DNA of 64,000 nucleotides from positions 1 to 64,000 of the forward strand of contig JBKDXM010000101.1 of NCBI GenBank assembly GCA_046306335.1. The letters are read 5' to 3'. Numbering within the stretch: position 1 is the first letter of the stretch; each line of letters opens with the position of its first letter. A program made the position numbers and the translations under genes. The notes under the pieces were generated by a model, which had not been told where the DNA came from, made no database searches, and saw only the letters and a list, made by a program, of their open reading frames with translations. Shown here in pieces: positions 1 through 8,649 of this stretch. This stretch comes from UBA2386 sp046306335 (GTDB taxonomy: Bacteria > Planctomycetota > UBA1135 > UBA2386).

Positions 1-1
1 C

Positions 2-201
2 GGCGACCCGGTGCGCATCCCCGCCACCGCCATCGCCTCGCGCACGCCGAACGCCGAGAGCGCGATGCCGAAGATGGCGGGCCCGCTGGACCGGCGGCAG
101 GTGCGGGATCTGGTGGAGTTCTTGAGCCGTCAGCGCAAGGAGCGACGGCACGCCCGCGCCGGGCGCTCCGGCGCGCCGCCCTCGACGCGGGCGCTGCCGC
201 C
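2..201 (+). CDS. 3' end of a PVC-type heme-binding protein (partial)
   Basis: Only the last part of the gene is in the window. The frame contains a stretch ending SAMPKMAGPLDRRQVRDLVEFL, read here in pieces: SAMP-x-M, then L-D-R-R-Q-V, then RDLVEFL. This resembles the tail of the Planctomycetes/Verrucomicrobia heme-binding domain (TIGR02603-like), where a Met-rich segment is followed by an (R/V)DL-V-FL helix. It faces the DUF1501 gene convergently. No stop codon appears in this frame until 940, deep inside the opposite-strand DUF1501 gene, so the true end is uncertain: a frame error near position 120 is possible, because a TGA lies in another frame at 123-125. The end given is just before the DUF1501 stop. 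Confidence 0.4.
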
Positions 202-1605
202 TCACGCCATCAGTTCGCGCCGCACCTTGCCGAACACGTCCGTCAGCCGGAAGTCGCGGCCCTGGAAGCGGTACGTCAGCTTCTCGTGGTCGTGCCCGAG
301 CAGATGCAGCACGGTCGCCTGCAGGTCGTGCACGTGCACCGGCTTGTCGACGACGCGATGGCCCAACTCGTCCGTCGCGCCGACGACCGCGCCGGCGCGC
401 GTGCCGCCGCCGGCGAGCAGCATGCTGAAGCAGTGCGGGTGGTGGTCGCGGCCGAGGAACTTGCTGCCGTCGCGCGCTTCGTTCATCGGCGTGCGGCCGA
501 ACTCGCCGCCCCACACGACGAGCGTCTCTTCGAGCAGGCCGCGGCGCTGCAGGTCGACGAGCAGCGCGGCAAGCTGGCGGTCGAGCTGGGCCGCCTTGGC
601 CGGAAACTGCGTCATCAGGTCGTCGCTCGGGCCGGTGCCGTGGATGTCCCAGCCGGAGTCGTGCAGTTGCACGAAGCGCACGCCGCGCTCGACGAGCCGG
701 CGCGCCAGCAGGCAGTTGTTGGCCAGCGAGCGCTGGCCCGGCGTGGTGCCGTACAGCGCGTGCACCTCGGCCGGCTCGGCGGCGAGGTCGGTGGCCTCGG
801 GCACGGACAGCTGCATGCGGAACGCCAGCTCGGCCTGCGCGATGCGCGCCGCGGTCTCGGCGTCGCCGTGCGCGGCGAGCGCCTCGGCGTCGAGGTCGAC
901 GCCGGCGCGCACGGCGCGTTCGCGGCGGGCGCGGTCGTAGCCGGCCGGATCCTGCAGGTAGAGCACCGGCTCGCCGGCGGCGCGGAACTCGGTGGCCTGG
1001 TGCACCGACGGCAGGAAGCCGCTCGCCCACAGCGCCTTGCCAGCACTCGGCAGGTTGCCGCTCAACAGCACGACGAACGCCGGCAGGTCGCGGTTCGCGC
1101 TGCCAAGGCCATAGCTCGCCCACGCGCCGAACGACGGCCGGCCCGGCCGCGGCGCGCCGGCGAACAGCAGGTGCGCGGCCGGCGCGTGGTTGAACTGGTC
1201 GGTGACCATCGAGCGCACGAGCGTGCATTGCGACAGCTGCTGCGCGAGGTGCGGGAACAGCTCGCAGACCTCGGTGCCCGACGCGCCGCGGATCCAGCCG
1301 TGCTGGTGGCCGAGCAGCAGCGGGTGGCCTTTGATGAACGCGAAGCGTTCCTTCTGCAGGAAGCTGTCGGGGCACTTCTGCAGGTGCAGCCGGTCGAGCG
1401 TCGGCTTGCGGTCGAACATGTCGAGCGTCGGCGGCGCGCCCTCCATGTGCAGCCAGATGACGTTCTTGGCGCGGGCGACGAGCGGCGGGCGCGTGTCGTC
1501 GCCGCCGCCCAGGACCGAACGCAGCGCCAGCGCGCCGAGCGTCGACGAAGCGCCCTGCAGGAAGCGGCGGCGGCAGGCGAGCGTGCGCAGGAGGTCGGCG
1601 TTCAT
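202..1605 (-). CDS. DUF1501 family protein, Tat-exported
   Basis: 467 aa. The N-terminus carries a twin-arginine-type signal (CRRRFLQGA near residues 11-19, followed by a hydrophobic stretch). DUF1501 proteins belong to the alkaline phosphatase/sulfatase-like superfamily and are greatly expanded in Planctomycetes. The family landmarks are present: HLLFAG near 145, GGEFGRTP near 366 and GRDHHPHCFS near 385. The substrate is unknown for the family. The ATG overlaps the stop of the upstream DUF1549 gene by 4 bp (ATGA), so the two are translationally coupled, the arrangement usual for this pair. The protein is probably periplasmic or surface located; function beyond the family is inference. Confidence 0.93.
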   Translation of the reverse strand: MNADLLRTLACRRRFLQGASSTLGALALRSVLGGGDDTRPPLVARAKNVIWLHMEGAPPTLDMFDRKPTLDRLHLQKCPDSFLQKERFAFIKGHPLLLGHQHGWIRGASGTEVCELFPHLAQQLSQCTLVRSMVTDQFNHAPAAHLLFAGAPRPGRPSFGAWASYGLGSANRDLPAFVVLLSGNLPSAGKALWASGFLPSVHQATEFRAAGEPVLYLQDPAGYDRARRERAVRAGVDLDAEALAAHGDAETAARIAQAELAFRMQLSVPEATDLAAEPAEVHALYGTTPGQRSLANNCLLARRLVERGVRFVQLHDSGWDIHGTGPSDDLMTQFPAKAAQLDRQLAALLVDLQRRGLLEETLVVWGGEFGRTPMNEARDGSKFLGRDHHPHCFSMLLAGGGTRAGAVVGATDELGHRVVDKPVHVHDLQATVLHLLGHDHEKLTYRFQGRDFRLTDVFGKVRRELMA

Positions 1606-3713
1606 CGGCGGGTCACGAACTCGTCGAGGGCCAGCACGACGGACGCCAGCACGCTCCACGCCGCCAGCTCGACCGCGCCCTCGCGACCGGCCCCCACCAT
1701 CGCCTCGGCCTGCTGCGGCACGGCCTGCAGGTGCGCGCGCTCGTCGGCGAGCAGCTGCAGCGACCGCGCGCGCTCGCCGTCGTTCGGCCGGCGGCACAGG
1801 CAGCGCCGCCACAGCAGCGCCACGCCGGCGACGTCGCCTTCGACCGCGGCGGCGGCGTGCGCGAGCGCTGCCAGCGCCACTGCGGGTTCGCGGAACTGCG
1901 GGTCGTTCCACAGCACCAGCGCCTGCAGCGGCGTGTTGGTGCGCACGCGCCGCAGCACGCACGCTTCGCGGCTCTGCGCGTCGAACACCAGCATCGCCGG
2001 GTGCGGGCTGGTGCGTCGCCAGAAGGTGTAGAGCGCGCGGCGGTAGCGGTCGGGGCCTTGCGCGGCGTGCCAGTGCGCGCCGCTGTACATCTGCAGCCAG
2101 ACGCCGTCGGGCTGCGGCGGCATCACGCTCGGGCCGCCGACCGTCGGCGCGAGCAGGTCGGCGACGGCGAGCGCCTGGTCGCGCAGCGTCTCGGCCGACA
2201 GGCGGAAGGTCGCGCCGCGCGCGAGCAGGCGGTTGTACGGATCGTGCTCGCGGTGCGCTGGCGTCTGCGCCGACGACTGGCCGTAGGTCGCCGACAGCAC
2301 GATCTGCTTGAGGAAACCGCGCAGCGACCAGCCGCCGTCGCGCAGTTCGCAAGCGAGCCAGTCGAGCAGCTCCGGATGCGACGGCGGCTCGCCCTGGACG
2401 CCGAAGTCCTCCAGCGTGGTGACGAGGCCCTGGCCGAACAGTTCGCTCCAGAGGCGGTTGGCGAGCACGCGCGGCGTCAGCGGGTTGCGCGGCGACACCA
2501 GCCAGCGGGCGAAGCCGAGGCGGTCGGTCGGCGCCGGCTCGTCGCCGCGCCACGCGTCCCACACCGCTGGCAGCCCGGGCTGCACCGCATCGCCCGGATC
2601 GAGGAAGCTGCCGCGCCGGTGGATGCGCGTCGTGCGCCGCCGTTCCGCCGGCAGTTCGCGCAGCACCGGCACCGCCGGGCCGCGGTGCGCGGCGAGCTGC
2701 GCGGTCAGCGCCTGCGCGTGCTCGCGCAACCGCGCCAGGGCCGGGACGAGGGCGACCGCAGGCGCGGCGCCGTCGTCGCGGCGGACGCACGCATGATCCG
2801 GCGCGAACACCCCGGCCTGCCGGGCCGGCAGCGCCAGCGCCTGCTCGGCGACCAGCTGCGGCCGGATCGCCGCGAGTTCGGCGGCGATGCGTTCGCTCGC
2901 CGCGCGCTGCGCCGCGGTCGGCGCCACCAGCTTGGGCTCGTCGTCGCCGCGGTCGCGGTCCTCGGTCTGGTCGAAGTAGGCGTAGAGCTGGAAGAACTCG
3001 CGCTGCGCGAAGCGGTCGTACTTGTGGTCGTGGCACTGCGCGCAGCCGAGCGTGCTGCCCATCCAGACCTGCATCGTCGTGTCGACGCGGTCCACCACCG
3101 CGGCGACGCGGAACTCCTCGTCGTCGGTGCCGCCCTCGGTGTTGGTCATCGTCTGGCGGTGGAACGCCGTCGCGAGGCGCTGCTCGACCGTGGCGTCGGG
3201 CAGCAGGTCGCCGGCGAGCTGCTCGACGGTGAACCGATCGAGCGGCATGCCGGCGGCGAACGCGTCGATCACCCATTCGCGCCAGCGCCACATCGTCGGC
3301 CGCAGGTCGTCCTTCTCGTAGCCCTGGCTGTCGGCGTAGCGCGCGAGGTCGAGCCACCACTGCGCCCAGCGCTCGCCGAACGCCGGGCCGGCCATCAGCG
3401 CGTCGGCGGCGCGCGCCTTGGCGTCCGTGCCGTCGTCGGCGAGGAAGGCGGCGAGTTCGTCGGACGTCGGCGGCAGGCCGCGCAGGTCGAGCGCCGCGCG
3501 CCGCAGCCAGGCCGCGCGGTCGGCCGGCGGCGACGGCGGCAGGCCCGCGGCGGCGAGCTTGGCGGCGACGAAGGCGTCGATCGGCCCGTCGCCGAAGCCG
3601 CTGGCCGCCGCCGGCGGCGTCGGCCGCACGAGCGGCCGGTACGCCCAGTGCTGCTGCGCGCCCGCCGCGGCGGCGAGCAGGCAGGCGGCGGCGATGGCGA
3701 GGCGGGGCTTCAT
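1602..3713 (-). CDS. DUF1549/DUF1553 (PSCyt2-PSD1) exported protein
   Basis: 703 aa with a Sec signal peptide (MKPRLAIAAACLLAAAAGAQ). DUF1549 (PSCyt2) spans about residues 43-245 and contains the heme-type motif CAQCH at 224-228 followed by DHKYD. DUF1553 (PSD1) fills roughly 400-680 (DRLGFARWL, NRLW, LKQIVLSATYGQ). Many relatives also have an N-terminal PSCyt1 cytochrome domain; this one starts directly at DUF1549, so it is a short form. It is the first gene of a two-gene operon with DUF1501. The family is planctomycete-specific and suspected to act in surface degradation or electron transfer, but no activity is established. Confidence 0.93.
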   Translation of the reverse strand: MKPRLAIAAACLLAAAAGAQQHWAYRPLVRPTPPAAASGFGDGPIDAFVAAKLAAAGLPPSPPADRAAWLRRAALDLRGLPPTSDELAAFLADDGTDAKARAADALMAGPAFGERWAQWWLDLARYADSQGYEKDDLRPTMWRWREWVIDAFAAGMPLDRFTVEQLAGDLLPDATVEQRLATAFHRQTMTNTEGGTDDEEFRVAAVVDRVDTTMQVWMGSTLGCAQCHDHKYDRFAQREFFQLYAYFDQTEDRDRGDDEPKLVAPTAAQRAASERIAAELAAIRPQLVAEQALALPARQAGVFAPDHACVRRDDGAAPAVALVPALARLREHAQALTAQLAAHRGPAVPVLRELPAERRRTTRIHRRGSFLDPGDAVQPGLPAVWDAWRGDEPAPTDRLGFARWLVSPRNPLTPRVLANRLWSELFGQGLVTTLEDFGVQGEPPSHPELLDWLACELRDGGWSLRGFLKQIVLSATYGQSSAQTPAHREHDPYNRLLARGATFRLSAETLRDQALAVADLLAPTVGGPSVMPPQPDGVWLQMYSGAHWHAAQGPDRYRRALYTFWRRTSPHPAMLVFDAQSREACVLRRVRTNTPLQALVLWNDPQFREPAVALAALAHAAAAVEGDVAGVALLWRRCLCRRPNDGERARSLQLLADERAHLQAVPQQAEAMVGAGREGAVELAAWSVLASVVLALDEFVTRR

Positions 3714-3844
3714 GGCGCGCGACGGGTGCGCCCAGCATCGAGGCGATCGGCGGGCCGGCAACCGGGGTTTCGTACCAAGGCTGCCAGACCTGCGGACGCA
3801 ACCTTCGTACGCACCGGCGGCGCGCGGTACCGTGCGCCGTTCCG

Positions 3845-4666
3845 ATGACCGACCGCATCCTGAGCCTCCGCCGCCAACTGCAGGAATGGTCGGCGCGCCC
3901 GGCCAACAAGAAGATGCTGGCGCAGGACCAGGAAGCGCAGCTGCGCGAGTCGCTCGGCGACCCCAAGCGCCGGCCGCAGGTCTACCTCGCCGCCTGGATG
4001 CTCGGCACGTGGAAGCTCGGCGTCGGCCTCGGCCGCGTGCTCGAAGGCGACGGCGACGGCTTCGACGAGGCCCGCGTCGGGCAGGCCCTGCGCCGCTGCT
4101 CGCTGCTGCTGCGCGAACGCCACCAGGGACCGGGCCAGCGGCGCGCGGGCGCGACGAAGCTGCCGTTCTCGCGGCTGCACGGCGCGTGGACGGCGCTGCT
4201 CGGGCTCGCCCTGCACGACCCGGGCGCGGATCCGCTGTACGGCCTGCTGCGCGACGAGCCCGAGTCGACGTTCGCCGAGGGCGAGCACATGCCGCTGTTC
4301 GTGCGCGAGTTGCTGGCGCTGCACGCCGGCCAGCGGCCGACGCTGACGCCGCGCCTTGGCCCCTACCACGAGGCGCTGATGCACTGGCACGGCGACGGCC
4401 GCGTCTTCGCGCAGCGCCTCGCCGACCTGCTCGACCTGCACCTCGAGGGCACGCAGGGCGCGGGCGCGCCGTTCGACGACATCCCGTGCAAGCTCTACCC
4501 GGTCGAGGCGCTGGCGGTGCGCGCGGTGCGCGACTGGCTCGAACTGCCGACGCCGAAGATCGACCACCCGCTGATGCACACCAACCTCGGGCAGATGCAG
4601 CCGACGCGGCCGTGGCCGCAGGACGAGCTGGTGCGGCGCCTCGAACAGGAACTGCAGCGCCGCTGA
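3845..4666 (+). CDS. Hypothetical protein
   Basis: 273 aa, soluble, no signal peptide or membrane segment seen. I do not recognise the family. The sequence is rich in Leu, Arg and Trp/His and probably helical; the C-terminal third contains KLYPVEALAVRAVRDWL and a conserved-looking KIDHPLMHTNLG segment. It starts 131 bp from the divergent DUF1549 gene and ends 2 bp before the ATG of a WaaP-like kinase-fold gene, with a methyltransferase next, so the three probably form one transcript. That context suggests envelope or polysaccharide modification, but this is inference only. Confidence 0.8.
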   Translation: MTDRILSLRRQLQEWSARPANKKMLAQDQEAQLRESLGDPKRRPQVYLAAWMLGTWKLGVGLGRVLEGDGDGFDEARVGQALRRCSLLLRERHQGPGQRRAGATKLPFSRLHGAWTALLGLALHDPGADPLYGLLRDEPESTFAEGEHMPLFVRELLALHAGQRPTLTPRLGPYHEALMHWHGDGRVFAQRLADLLDLHLEGTQGAGAPFDDIPCKLYPVEALAVRAVRDWLELPTPKIDHPLMHTNLGQMQPTRPWPQDELVRRLEQELQRR

Positions 4667-4668
4667 CG

Positions 4669-5469
4669 ATGGCCGACGACGCGCAACTCGCCCGCCTCGC
4701 CGCCGCGCGCCACACGACGCTGAAGGACGAACCCGAGGCGACGGTCGAGGTGCTCGGCGACGGCGTCGACGCCGTCGTGCGCAAGACGTACCGGACGACG
4801 GGGCTGCGCTGGCTGCAGACGTTCGGGCGCAGGAGCCGCGCCGAACGCGAACACCGCCACCTCGCCGCCATCGCCGCTGCCGGCGTGCCGTGCCTGCGGC
4901 CGCTCGGCTGGTCGGCGATCCGCCGCGGCCCGGGCACGGCGTCGTCGACGCTGGTGACGGCGTTCGTGCCGGGCGCGACGACGCTGAAGCACGCCCTGCG
5001 CGCGCTGCCGCCCGGCGACCGCGCCGCCGCCGCCGGCCGCGCCGCGCTGGCCCGCGCCGCCGGGGCGCTGGTGGCCCGATTGCACCGCGCCGGCGTGCTG
5101 TGGTGCACGCCGATGCCGCGCAACGTGCTGGTCGTCGGCGCGCCCGCCGGCGCCGACCTGCGCGTCTGCGACACGCCGGGCTGCCTGCTGACGAGCGGCG
5201 ACCTGCGCGGCGGCCGGCTCGCCCGCATCGACCTCTACCTCGCCGCCTTCTCGCCGAGCCGCCGCCGCGAGTGGTCGCGCAGCGAGCGCCTGCGCTGGCT
5301 GTGCGGCTACGCCGACGGCGACCGGGACGCGGCGCGGCGGCTGTGGCGGGCGATGGACCGGCGCTCCGGCCTGCGGAATGTCGTCGAGCGGGCGCTCGCG
5401 ATGACGGTGCTGGCCCGTATCCTGCAACCCCGGCGCGACGATCGCGCGCCGCGACCGAACGCCCGATGA
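4669..5469 (+). CDS. WaaP/Kdo-kinase-like protein with degenerate catalytic loop
   Basis: 266 aa. The fold pattern is that of lipopolysaccharide kinases (Kdo/WaaP family): a likely beta-3 Lys at K39 (VVRKTYR), a helical AEREHRHLAAI segment, and the loop LHRAGVLWCTPMPRNVLV at about 138-155. In active family members this loop reads HRAG-x-x-HxD-x-x-x-x-N; here the HxD positions are W145 and T147, while N152 is kept. A possible metal-binding Asp remains at D168 (VCDTP). The loss of the catalytic Asp suggests a pseudokinase or a divergent enzyme. It overlaps the next gene by 4 bp and follows an unknown gene at 2 bp. Target, if any, is unknown; core lipid or glycan is a guess from the family. Confidence 0.75.
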   Translation: MADDAQLARLAAARHTTLKDEPEATVEVLGDGVDAVVRKTYRTTGLRWLQTFGRRSRAEREHRHLAAIAAAGVPCLRPLGWSAIRRGPGTASSTLVTAFVPGATTLKHALRALPPGDRAAAAGRAALARAAGALVARLHRAGVLWCTPMPRNVLVVGAPAGADLRVCDTPGCLLTSGDLRGGRLARIDLYLAAFSPSRRREWSRSERLRWLCGYADGDRDAARRLWRAMDRRSGLRNVVERALAMTVLARILQPRRDDRAPRPNAR

Positions 5470-6125
5470 CGAACGTCCACGCCCCGATGCAGCAGAGCAA
5501 GCTGCAGAACTACAACAGCACCCGGGGAGCTGAGGCCTACAAGGCCGACTACCGCAACAAGCTGCACCGCAAGTGGTCGGACAAGCGCGAGCGCGCGCTG
5601 CTGACCCGCTACTTCGCCAGGATCGGCAAGGTCGGCACGATCCTCGACCTGCCGTGCGGCCACGGCCGGCTGTCGGGCTTCCTCAAGGACCGCTGCGAGA
5701 CGCTGATCGAGGGCGACTGGTCGTTCACGATGGTCTCGCTCAACCAGCGCGACCACGGCGGCGACCACCGCCGCTACGTGCGCGCCTCGGCGCTGGAGAT
5801 CCCGCTGCCCGACCGCTCGGTCGACGTCGTCGTCAGCTTCCGGCTGTCGCACCACCTGGAGACGCAGGAGCTGCGCGAACGCCACCTGCGCGAGCTGTTC
5901 CGCGTCGCCAGGAAGCACGTCGTGGTGACGTGGTTCTCGGCGACGTCGCTGAAGAACCTGCTGCGGCAGGTGCGCGTGACGCTCGCCGGCAAGCGGCCGA
6001 AGAACGTGCTGCGCAACGGCCGCGTGCGCGAACTCGCCAGCGAGGCCGGCTTCGTCCAGGAGCTGGCCAAGCCGCTGTTCCTGGTCGGCTCGGGCCACGT
6101 GCTCGGGCTCTACACGCGCAAATGA
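5466..6125 (+). CDS. Class I SAM-dependent methyltransferase
   Basis: 219 aa. Motif I is clear (ILDLPCGHGRLS at about 59-70), followed by EGDWS (post-I acidic residue) and a motif IV-like region VDVVVSFRLSHHLE near 119-132. This is a standard Methyltransf_11-type Rossmann methyltransferase with no membrane segment. The acceptor cannot be told from sequence. The ATG overlaps the TGA of the WaaP-like gene (ATGA), and a small membrane protein follows after 4 bp, so it is likely part of a four-gene operon acting on an envelope molecule (inference). Confidence 0.88.
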   Translation: MTNVHAPMQQSKLQNYNSTRGAEAYKADYRNKLHRKWSDKRERALLTRYFARIGKVGTILDLPCGHGRLSGFLKDRCETLIEGDWSFTMVSLNQRDHGGDHRRYVRASALEIPLPDRSVDVVVSFRLSHHLETQELRERHLRELFRVARKHVVVTWFSATSLKNLLRQVRVTLAGKRPKNVLRNGRVRELASEAGFVQELAKPLFLVGSGHVLGLYTRK

Positions 6126-6129
6126 CGCG

Positions 6130-6585
6130 ATGATCCCACCCATCGCCAACACGCCGGTCCCGACGCCGCCCTTTGCCCAGCAGCGCATCCTTTTCTTCGC
6201 GCTCGTGCTCGGCGTCGTCGCGATGGCCGGCGTCATCGCCTTCCTGACCAACGAAGCAGGCGCAGCACAGCCCGGCGAGCCGCCGCCCGAAGACCTGCTC
6301 GGCCCCTACGTCGTGCCGGTCGCGGCCGCGCTGGCGGCTGCGGCGTTCCTGGTCCGTGGCTTCCTGCACGGCAAGGCCGACGCCGCCGCAGGGGAAGAGC
6401 GACGCCGGCTCCGTTTCCGCGCGACGTTCCTGCCGCTCGTGCTGCTCGAGGGCGGCGCGCTGTTCGGTCTCATCGCGTGGCTGCAGGCGCGCAAGGAGCA
6501 ACCGGGGCTGATCGCCGCGCTGGTGCTGCTCGCCGGCATGCTGGCGATCATCCCGCTGCAGGATCGCGACGAAGCGGCGCGGTGA
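6130..6585 (+). CDS. Small multi-pass membrane protein, unknown
   Basis: 151 aa with four predicted membrane helices: about 19-40 (ILFFALVLGVVAMAGVIAFL), 62-80, 101-120 (FLPLVLLEGGALFGLIAWL) and 128-144 (LIAALVLLAGMLAIIPL). A charged loop rich in Glu and Arg lies between helices 2 and 3. No family recognised. It is the last gene of the 3.8-6.6 kb rightward group and converges on the alpha/beta hydrolase gene 13 bp away. Confidence 0.8.
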   Translation: MIPPIANTPVPTPPFAQQRILFFALVLGVVAMAGVIAFLTNEAGAAQPGEPPPEDLLGPYVVPVAAALAAAAFLVRGFLHGKADAAAGEERRRLRFRATFLPLVLLEGGALFGLIAWLQARKEQPGLIAALVLLAGMLAIIPLQDRDEAAR

Positions 6586-6598
6586 ACGGACCGGCGCG

Positions 6599-7729
6599 TC
6601 AGCGCCGCAGCCGGCCGAGCAGCCAGCGCAGGCGTTCGCGGTAGCCGTCGGGCTGCTCCAGGAAGACGCGGCCGTGCCACGCGTCGGGCGCGTGCCACAG
6701 CTGCTTGTCGTCGGCGTGCATCGGCAGGCGCGCGAACAGGCGCTGCACCGTCGGCCACGGCGCGCGGTCGTCGCGGCCGGCGCCGACGATGAGGCACGGG
6801 ATGTCGTGCGGCAGCGTCGCCAGCGCGTCGCTCGGGCAGGCCGTCATCACGTCGACGCCGGCCCAGAAGCCCAGCGCGCGCACGACCAGCGACGCCCACG
6901 GCTCGGCGGTCTGGAGGCTCGTGCGCGCGTCGCCTTCGCGGTCGAGCGCGAGCATGCGCCGCGCCGCGCTCGGCACGTCGTCGATCGGCGCGTCGAGCAC
7001 GAAGCCGGCGACGCCGTCGATGCGCGGCAGCGCCAGCGCGACGGCGGCGGTGCCCATGCTGACGCCGAACAGCACGAGCGGCGTGGTCGCGCGGCCGGGC
7101 TGGGTGCGCACGAAGCGCGCGGCGGCGACGACGTCGTCGCTCTCGCGCAGGCCGGCGGTGAACGGGGCGTTGCGGCTGCTGCCGCCGAAGTTGCGCAGGT
7201 CGAGCAGCCAGCACTCGCAGCCTTCGTCGCGGAACAACTGCGCGATCGGCTCCAGCTCCATCGCCGAGCGGAACAGGCCGTGCACCAGCAGCACGACGGC
7301 CTTCGGCGGCTCGACCGGTGCCTCGACGCGGAACGTGCGCAGGGTGACGTCGTCGGTGCTCGGGATGGCGCGGGCCCGCGCCGTCGCCGCCGCCAGCACG
7401 TCGGCCGCCGGCTTCGGCGCCTTGCCCGCGACCTCGGCGGCGAGGCTCGCCCACGTCTGCACGGCGATGCGGCCGTCCGGCCCCAGGCGCGGGCCGTCGT
7501 AGGCGCGTTCCTGCGGCCGCGTGCCGACGAGGTGCGCGCCGACCCAGCCGAGCGCCAACGGGAACGTGGCGAAGAGGTGCGTCGGGAACAGCGCGAGGTG
7601 CGTCCACAGCACGGCGCGCCAGAAGCGCCGCTGCGGCCGCCGCAGGGCCAGCAGCGCCAGGCCGACCAGCACGGCGAGGCCGAGCGTCGGCAGCAGGAAG
7701 GCGGCCGCCGCGAGCAGCGGGAAGCTCAC
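6599..7729 (-). CDS. Alpha/beta hydrolase, membrane-anchored
   Basis: 376 aa starting at a GTG that overlaps the mqnD stop (GTGA). Two N-terminal hydrophobic segments (about 4-28 and 38-65) should anchor it in the membrane. The alpha/beta hydrolase domain begins near 143 (VVLLVHGLFRS, oxyanion region). The nucleophile elbow is FGVSMG with S224; the acid is probably D320 or D321 (GAGRDDRAP) and the His H352 (DAWHGR). The substrate is unknown; the arrangement resembles membrane-linked lysophospholipase-like or BAAT-like hydrolases. Coupling to mqnD may simply reflect operon packing. Confidence 0.88.
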   Translation of the reverse strand: MSFPLLAAAAFLLPTLGLAVLVGLALLALRRPQRRFWRAVLWTHLALFPTHLFATFPLALGWVGAHLVGTRPQERAYDGPRLGPDGRIAVQTWASLAAEVAGKAPKPAADVLAAATARARAIPSTDDVTLRTFRVEAPVEPPKAVVLLVHGLFRSAMELEPIAQLFRDEGCECWLLDLRNFGGSSRNAPFTAGLRESDDVVAAARFVRTQPGRATTPLVLFGVSMGTAAVALALPRIDGVAGFVLDAPIDDVPSAARRMLALDREGDARTSLQTAEPWASLVVRALGFWAGVDVMTACPSDALATLPHDIPCLIVGAGRDDRAPWPTVQRLFARLPMHADDKQLWHAPDAWHGRVFLEQPDGYRERLRWLLGRLRR

Positions 7730-8586
7730 GCGCCCTCCCGGAACGGCGAGCCGCCGACGGGCAGCAGCCCGGCGGCGCGGCCGCGCGCCAGCAGTTCCTC
7801 GATCGCGCGCCGGCCGGTCGCGCCGAGGTCGACGGTGAAGTCGTTGACGTAGAGCGCGATATGGCGGTCGCAGACGTCGTCGGCCAGCTCCTGGCTGTGC
7901 GCGCGCACGTACGGGCGCGGCGCCGACGGCTCGCGGCGCGCGCGTTCGACCGAGGCGCGCAGCAGCGCGCCCGCCGCGGCGACGGCGCCGGCCGGCAGAT
8001 CGCGCCGCGCGGCGATCACGCCGAGCGGCAGCGGGCCGCCGGTGAGGCGTTCCCACAGCACGCCGAGGTCGGCGACTTCGCGCAGGCCGTGGTCGCGGTA
8101 GGTGAAGCGGCTCTCGTGGATGACGAGCCCGGCGTCGCAGCGGCCCTGCGCCACCGCCGGCATGACTTCGTGGAACGGCATCGCGACCACGTCGGCGGGC
8201 GGCGCGCCGGCGAGGATCGTCAGCAGCAGGTACGCCGTCGTGTGCACGCCGGGGATCGCGAGGCGCGCGCCGGCCGCGTCGGCGAGCGTGCGCAGCGGCG
8301 CGCCGTCGCGGCAGACGACCAGCGGCCCGCAGCCGAAGCCGAGCGCGGCGCCGGCCGGCACCACGGCGTAGCGGTCGAGCGCGCGCGCCAGCGCCGGCAG
8401 GCTCAGCTTGGTGAGTTCGAGCGGGTCGCGGCCGTCGACGGCGCGCGCGTTCAGCGTCTCGATGTCGGCGAGCCAGGGCTCGAACGCGACCGGCGACGGC
8501 ACGCAGCCGTGCGCCGCCGCCCAGAACGCGAAGGTGTCGTTCGGACACGGCGAGTAGCCGAAACGCAACCGGCGGACCGCGCTCAC
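7726..8586 (-). CDS. mqnD: 1,4-dihydroxy-6-naphthoate synthase
   Basis: 286 aa, the usual length for MqnD. The hallmark N-terminal motif GYSPCPNDTFAFWA is at about 10-23, and the periplasmic-binding-protein-like fold continues with TKLSLPAL, CGPLVV and PGVHTTAYLLL. MqnD converts cyclic dehypoxanthinylfutalosine to 1,4-dihydroxy-6-naphthoate in the futalosine pathway of menaquinone synthesis. No other mqn gene lies in the window. Its presence implies that menaquinone serves the respiratory chain, which fits the cbb3 oxidase operon further along. It lies 63 bp downstream of the protease gene on the same strand. Confidence 0.93.
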   Translation of the reverse strand: MSAVRRLRFGYSPCPNDTFAFWAAAHGCVPSPVAFEPWLADIETLNARAVDGRDPLELTKLSLPALARALDRYAVVPAGAALGFGCGPLVVCRDGAPLRTLADAAGARLAIPGVHTTAYLLLTILAGAPPADVVAMPFHEVMPAVAQGRCDAGLVIHESRFTYRDHGLREVADLGVLWERLTGGPLPLGVIAARRDLPAGAVAAAGALLRASVERARREPSAPRPYVRAHSQELADDVCDRHIALYVNDFTVDLGATGRRAIEELLARGRAAGLLPVGGSPFREGA

Positions 8587-8649
8587 CGGGGTGAGGCTAG
8601 CGGTCCGCCGGCGGGATGCGAGCGCACCGGTGCGCGGCGCGCGGCGCGG

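Noticed and set aside
11..940. Plus-strand frame continuing 740 bp through the DUF1501 gene
   Set aside because: Only the first 120-200 bp resemble a known protein tail; the rest is Arg/Ser-rich antisense of the well-supported DUF1501 gene.
3967..5500. Long minus-strand frames opposite the WaaP-like cluster
   Set aside because: Arg/Ala-rich antisense translations with no domain; plus-strand genes have clear motifs and coupled starts.
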